From: an uncultured Verrucomicrobiales bacterium
GTDB taxonomy: Bacteria; Verrucomicrobiota; Verrucomicrobiia; Verrucomicrobiales; Akkermansiaceae
Direction: 5' to 3'
DNA length: 5,972 nucleotides
Assembly: GCA_937893015.1 (NCBI GenBank)
Contig: CALBJX010000093.1
Location: forward strand, 1 to 5,972
Positions 3,726-5,972 of this stretch are shown here, one piece after another (the stretch's first letter is position 1; every line of letters starts with the position of its first letter). A program made the position numbers and the translations under genes. The notes under the pieces were generated by a model. The model had not been told where the DNA came from. It did not search any database and was given only the letters and a program-made list of their open reading frames with translations.

Positions 3726-5972
3726 TTAATAATACGGGGTGAGGCCGTGCTTCCAGATGTGCTTGAGGTCGGCGACATCGGCGGAGATGAGGGTCTTCTC
3801 GCCGCTCGTGACGGTGAGCTTGCCGTCCTCCGTGGCGTGGCCGATGAGGGCGCAGGGCGTGCCTTCCATGGCTTTGGTGAACTCGGGCACGAGGTCCTCG
3901 TCCACTTCCACGAGGAAGCGGCCCGTGCTTTCGCCGAAGCAGGGGATGACGGCGCTCTTCCAACCGCCGGCGGTGGGCAGCTTGTCGAGGTCAATGCTGA
4001 TACCGCCCTTGCCGGAGAAGGCCATCTCGGCGGCAGCCACGGCGAGACCGCCTTCGGAGAGGTCGTGCGCGGAGAGCACGAGGCCCTTCGTGAGCGCGTT
4101 CTCGTAGTACTGCTTGTAGATGGCGTAGTTCTTGGCGCAGTCGGTCTGCGGCACCTTGGCACCCTTGATGTCGTTCACGCGGGCGTAGACGGAGCCGCCG
4201 AGCTCATCCTCGGTGTTGCCGACGATGAAAATCGCGCTGTTGCTGCGGCGCAGGGAGGAGCCGCGAACGTGGTCGGCATCCTCCACCACACCGAAACCGG
4301 AGCAGAGGAAGGTGACGGGGATGTTCACGGGACCGTCCTCGGTCTCGAAGTAGTTGTAGAAGGAATCCTTGCCGGAGACGTAGGGTGCGCCATAGGCGAG
4401 GGCGGCTTCGCGGATGCCCTTGGCGCATTCCACGATGCGGCCCAGCTCGGTGGGTTCCTCGGGGTTGCCCATGCAGAAGTTGTCGAGGAGGGCAATCTTG
4501 TCGGGGTTCGTGCCGGCGAGGACGAGCTGGCGGACGGTTTCATCCACCGTGCCCGTGCCCATGGCGTGGGGGTCGGTCTTGCCCCACTCGGGCAGGATGG
4601 CCAGCGCGAGGGACATGAGTTTTTCGGAGCCGTCGATGTCGATGACGGAGGCATCCTGCGGGGCATCGGCGGTGGCACCGGCGAGGGGCTTGAGCACCGT
4701 GTTGCCCTGCACCTCGTGGTCGTACTCGCGGATGATGGGCTCGCGGGAGACGATGGCGAAGTCGCCGAACAGTTTCTTCAGGTCGGCGGTCAGGTTGCTG
4801 TCATCGGGCGTGAGACCCGTGAGGGCGGGGCCGGGGTTGAAGACGGAGGTGAGGTGCTTGGTGGGTGCGTCGTGGAGTTTGGAGTTGTCCAGCTCGCAGA
4901 CGAGGGCCCCGTTGTGCCACACGCGCAGCACGCCGCTGTCATCGGATTCGCCGAGCACGGTCATTTCCGTCTGGAAGGTGTCGGCCAGCTTCTGCAGCTC
5001 GTCGAGGTTCTCGGGCTTCACGGCGAGCACCATGCGCTCCTGAGACTCGGAGAGGAAAATCTGCCAGCTGAGCATGTGCGTCTCCTTGAGGGGGGCGCGC
5101 TCCAGATACAGGTTGCCGCCCGTTTCGGAGAGCATTTCACCCGCAGCAGAGGAGAAACCGCCGGCACCGCAGTCCGTCACGAACTCGATGAGGCCGCGCT
5201 CGCGGGCTTCGAGAATCACGTCGAGCGTCTTCTTCTCTTCGATGGGGTTGCCGATTTGCACGGCCTGCTGGTCTTCCTCGTGGGAGGCTTCACCCATGGC
5301 CGCGGAGGAGAAGGTCGCGCCGTGGAGGCCGTCCTTACCGGTGCGCCCGCCGATCACCACAACGGCGAGACCCGGTTTCATTTCCTTGGCGATGTCGCTC
5401 TGCGGGATGACACCGGCGGTGCCGCAGAACACGAGGGGGTTGTAGATGTAGGTCGGGTCGAACTGGATGGCACCGCTCGTGGTCGGGATACCCATGCGGT
5501 TGCCGTAGTCGCGCACGCCGTGCACCACGCCGCGCATGATGCCCAGCGGGTGGATGATGTTGTGGCCTTCCACCATGCTCTGCGGGGTGTCGGGCGCGCC
5601 GAAGCAGAACACATCGAGGTTGGCGATGGGCTTGGCGCCCTTGCCCGCGCCGAGAATGTCGCGAATCACGCCGCCGAGGCCCGTGTTGGCACCGGCGTAG
5701 GGCTCAATGGCGCTGGGGTGGTTGTGCGTCTCGGCCTTCAGGCAGACGGAGAGCTCGTCATCGAGCTTGATGAAGCCTGCGTTGTCCACGAAGCAGCTCA
5801 GCACGAAGCCGGGCTTCTGCGCCATGATTTCCTTGGAGGGGCGCTGGATGAAGGTCTTGTACATGGACTTAATCTCCTCCGTCTCACCATTGACGGTGTG
5901 TTGCACGGTGGCGGCGAAGATGCGGTGCTTGCAGTGCTCGGACCAGGTCTGGGCGATGACCTCCAGCTCCAC
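3726..5972 (-). CDS. purL: Phosphoribosylformylglycinamidine synthase subunit PurL, 5' end beyond window
   Basis: PurL is the ATP-dependent synthetase subunit of FGAM synthase, using ammonia from PurQ to convert FGAR to FGAM. The 748 visible codons cover both AIRS-like halves. Numbering from the window edge, the first half has SEHCKH (11-16), the ETHNHPSAIEPY metal/ATP region (81-92), GRTGKDGLHGATFSS (209-223) and SESQERM (308-314). The second half has YDHEVQG (417-423), a GNPEEP turn (502-507), VSGKDSF (532-538), HDLSEGGLAVAAAEM (636-650) and GESTGRFLVEV (680-690), ending KHGLTPYY. There is no C-terminal glutaminase domain, consistent with a separate purQ. The GTG codon at 5972 is not the real start: even compact PurL proteins have about 40 or more residues before WSEHC. 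I see no frameshift. It is probably co-transcribed with purQ downstream. Confidence 0.96.
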   Translation of the reverse strand: MELEVIAQTWSEHCKHRIFAATVQHTVNGETEEIKSMYKTFIQRPSKEIMAQKPGFVLSCFVDNAGFIKLDDELSVCLKAETHNHPSAIEPYAGANTGLGGVIRDILGAGKGAKPIANLDVFCFGAPDTPQSMVEGHNIIHPLGIMRGVVHGVRDYGNRMGIPTTSGAIQFDPTYIYNPLVFCGTAGVIPQSDIAKEMKPGLAVVVIGGRTGKDGLHGATFSSAAMGEASHEEDQQAVQIGNPIEEKKTLDVILEARERGLIEFVTDCGAGGFSSAAGEMLSETGGNLYLERAPLKETHMLSWQIFLSESQERMVLAVKPENLDELQKLADTFQTEMTVLGESDDSGVLRVWHNGALVCELDNSKLHDAPTKHLTSVFNPGPALTGLTPDDSNLTADLKKLFGDFAIVSREPIIREYDHEVQGNTVLKPLAGATADAPQDASVIDIDGSEKLMSLALAILPEWGKTDPHAMGTGTVDETVRQLVLAGTNPDKIALLDNFCMGNPEEPTELGRIVECAKGIREAALAYGAPYVSGKDSFYNYFETEDGPVNIPVTFLCSGFGVVEDADHVRGSSLRRSNSAIFIVGNTEDELGGSVYARVNDIKGAKVPQTDCAKNYAIYKQYYENALTKGLVLSAHDLSEGGLAVAAAEMAFSGKGGISIDLDKLPTAGGWKSAVIPCFGESTGRFLVEVDEDLVPEFTKAMEGTPCALIGHATEDGKLTVTSGEKTLISADVADLKHIWKHGLTPYY

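Noticed and set aside
3661..3963. Short minus-strand frames ending in MYEVRCTMYEV-like or NVRSTMYDVRS-like peptides
   Set aside because: These are translations of heptamer array B joined to out-of-frame purL sequence. A 7-nt repeat yields a repeated 7-residue peptide in any frame.
4414..5043. 209-aa plus-strand open frame opposite purL, and similar shorter ones at 5074-5445
   Set aside because: They are shadows of a strongly conserved gene with no motifs of their own.

Overview
The window looks like ordinary chromosomal DNA from a GC-rich bacterium. No phage, transposon, CRISPR or plasmid genes are visible. The taxon cannot be fixed from the sequence alone. A member of the Verrucomicrobiota or the wider PVC group is my best guess. 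It rests on the style of PurL and PurQ, the weak Shine-Dalgarno usage, and a small lipoprotein with a β-rich 'TATL...MTFTSAT' pattern that I associate with that phylum from memory.

Layout: (1) Bases 1-944, minus strand, hold the 5' part of clpB, the AAA+ disaggregase; it runs off the left edge. (2) Bases 945-1084 are an AT-rich divergent promoter region. (3) Bases 1085-2806, plus strand, hold three tightly spaced genes: an 89-aa cysteine-rich membrane peptide, a 144-aa lipoprotein, and a 333-aa protein of the uracil-DNA glycosylase superfamily. The gaps are 12 and 3 nt, so they are probably one transcript. (4) Bases 2824-2860 are a perfect hairpin with A and T flanks that can terminate transcription from both sides, between convergent units. 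(5) Bases 2912-5972, minus strand, hold purQ and most of purL, the two main subunits of FGAM synthase (purine biosynthesis, step 4). The true purL start lies beyond the right edge.

The purL-purQ spacer (3620-3725) is the oddest non-coding stretch. It has two unrelated tandem arrays, both with a 7-nt unit, on either side of a GC-rich hairpin, and one array stops two bases before the purQ start codon. The oddest gene is the glycosylase homologue. It keeps the fold's signature motifs but has only one cysteine, so it cannot carry the Fe-S cluster typical of family 4 enzymes, and it has substitutions at expected uracil-contact positions.

No convincing new multi-gene system is visible. The plus-strand trio of membrane peptide, lipoprotein and divergent UDG is the only candidate for an uncharacterised functional unit. 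That link is inferred from spacing alone.
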